From: Tubiluchus corallicola
Taxonomy: Eukaryota; Priapulida; Priapulimorpha; Priapulimorphida; Tubiluchidae
Direction: 5' to 3'
Length of the DNA stretch: 63,820 bases
NCBI GenBank assembly: GCA_030141605.1
Contig: JAQGDQ010000614.1
Span: forward strand, 64,001-127,820
Position 1 is the first letter of the stretch, and every line of letters begins with the position of its first letter. Position numbers and translations under genes: made by a program. Under the pieces are notes generated by a model. That model made no database searches and was not told where the DNA came from. It worked only from the letters and a program-made list of their open reading frames with translations. Of this stretch, positions 62,712 through 63,820 are shown piece by piece.

Positions 62712-63749
62712 ACGTTGAGTAATGTGACTAATATTGGTACGCTTCTGCGTCGTATATCTCACAAGCGAAGAAATTAATCAGTGGCTGTATTTTTCGGTGA
62801 AACTGATTCGCAGAAATAAAATTTCGGTGGAAGAAAAGCAGATCGATGCAAAGTTTGACTGAGACAAATTAAAATTCAAACTCAAGTAACATTTATTGAC
62901 TCAACAGTCACACCAAAGCCGACGTTTTGGCGTGTGAAGACTTTGAAGAAAATATTTAATGTGTGCCAGCGGGTAGCAACATAAATTTCAGCCTTTGAAA
63001 TGATGCAGTAAAATAAGACGACTCAACAAACATAAATTTGACTCTACCAAACAACAAAGAAAATTATTGTCATCCGAACTGCGGCTACACAAAATGCAGC
63101 AAATAACCTGGGCAAATGAACAACGAATAATAAATTTGCTGTCTTAAAGAAGAAACTTATTATGTTTGCTGATGAGAATGGGCGAATAATGTTTACGTAA
63201 ATGTAACGTATCTATTGTTTATTGGGTGCTACACGAGAAAATGCTTTATATTTCTTCGTTTAGAAGTTTCAAAATTGGCACATTTGACTTTTTATCAGTA
63301 CCAGAATCCATTAGTCGCGCAATCTTTATTTCTTTACTATTTCTGTATAAACTCAAACAAATCGTGCTTGTGTCACTCAGCTACGTATTGGTGATAACTG
63401 GTGAGCAAAAAAACTTACTGTGCCGAAAACTTAACTGGTTTTACAAAAAGTTGTCATATATCTGCTTGAACTACCTATATATCACACTTTTTACTATGAC
63501 TGATGGACGTAATTGTAACTAATACTTAATGTATTTTAGAATAAGTCAGCCAACACATATATACATTACATATTTATAATTATGGCATTTTTAGGTTGAA
63601 ATATCATGCACAAATGGCCTTCGCAATTTTCCACATAACTCATGTGCCCGACGACTACTTTTAGAATTGAAAATAAACGAATGGAACTCGTTCTGCTAAG
63701 AGGATTATGTTTAACTCCCGCGACGGTACAACAGAAATTGACTATTTAA
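62712..63749. other. Spacer between inverted repeat arms
   Basis: About 1.04 kb of AT-rich sequence. The only frame above 60 codons, 63226-63522, shows hydrophobic stretches but no known motif, and no transposase was recognised. If the arms are terminal inverted repeats, this would be the body of a non-autonomous element. Confidence 0.4.
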
Positions 63750-63820
63750 TTGTTGCTGGTTGGATGATTGTGAAATTGATAGTAAACTACGATTCCTGTC
63801 AAGAAACGAACGCTCTATTT
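63750..63820 (-). repeat. Right arm of the perfect 71-bp inverted repeat
   Basis: Exact reverse complement of 62641-62711, ending on the last base of the window, so the full arm length is unknown. Confidence 0.95.

Overview
This is an AT-rich animal (metazoan) nuclear window. The evidence is GT-AG introns of roughly 0.3 to 9 kb with phase-consistent exons, AATAAA polyadenylation signals, LINE retrotransposon remains, abundant microsatellites and TTAGGG-like repeats. The proteins encoded (endophilin-A, a STAP-like SH2 adaptor and the axonemal protein CFAP210) indicate a ciliated animal, most likely an invertebrate and possibly a deuterostome such as a tunicate. The sequence alone does not settle the species.

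Layout. (1) 1-12,050: the 3' two thirds of an endophilin-A gene on the + strand. Six exons at 4349-8614 encode the end of the BAR domain, a long polar linker and the C-terminal SH3 domain. A long 3' UTR or 3' flank follows, to a polyA signal at 12,026. The N-BAR exons are not visible and probably lie upstream. (2) 13,030-35,929 on the minus strand: a complete ten-exon gene for a 524-residue cytoplasmic SH2 adaptor resembling STAP1/STAP2 but without a recognisable PH domain. Its tail is rich in tyrosine motifs and proline. It is tail-to-tail with endophilin. Its introns hold a decayed 4-kb LINE (13.75-17.79 kb) that carries a 1.1-kb insertion, large tetranucleotide and CTG/CAG tracts, a dispersed repeat copy and a long CATA microsatellite. 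(3) 39,080-41,077 on the + strand: a two-exon gene for a small secreted protein of 151 residues with a TATA box and polyA signals. (4) 42,855-46,576 on the minus strand: CFAP210 (CCDC173), a complete four-exon gene of 527 residues for a ciliary doublet-microtubule inner protein. (5) 46.6-63.8 kb: mostly non-coding and repeat-rich. It contains LINE scraps, a degenerate telomere-like tract, a fold-back-like inverted repeat of about 1.56 kb built of ~20-bp degenerate units, one weak candidate exon near 51.3 kb, simple repeats, and a 71-bp perfect inverted repeat whose second arm ends at the last base of the window.

The genes are functionally independent: membrane curvature and endocytosis (endophilin), tyrosine-kinase signalling (STAP-like), a secreted product, and cilia (CFAP210). 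The least ordinary items are the PH-less STAP-like adaptor, the fold-back repeat at 49.3-50.9 kb, the insertion inside the LINE, the terminal inverted repeat and the secreted four-cysteine protein.
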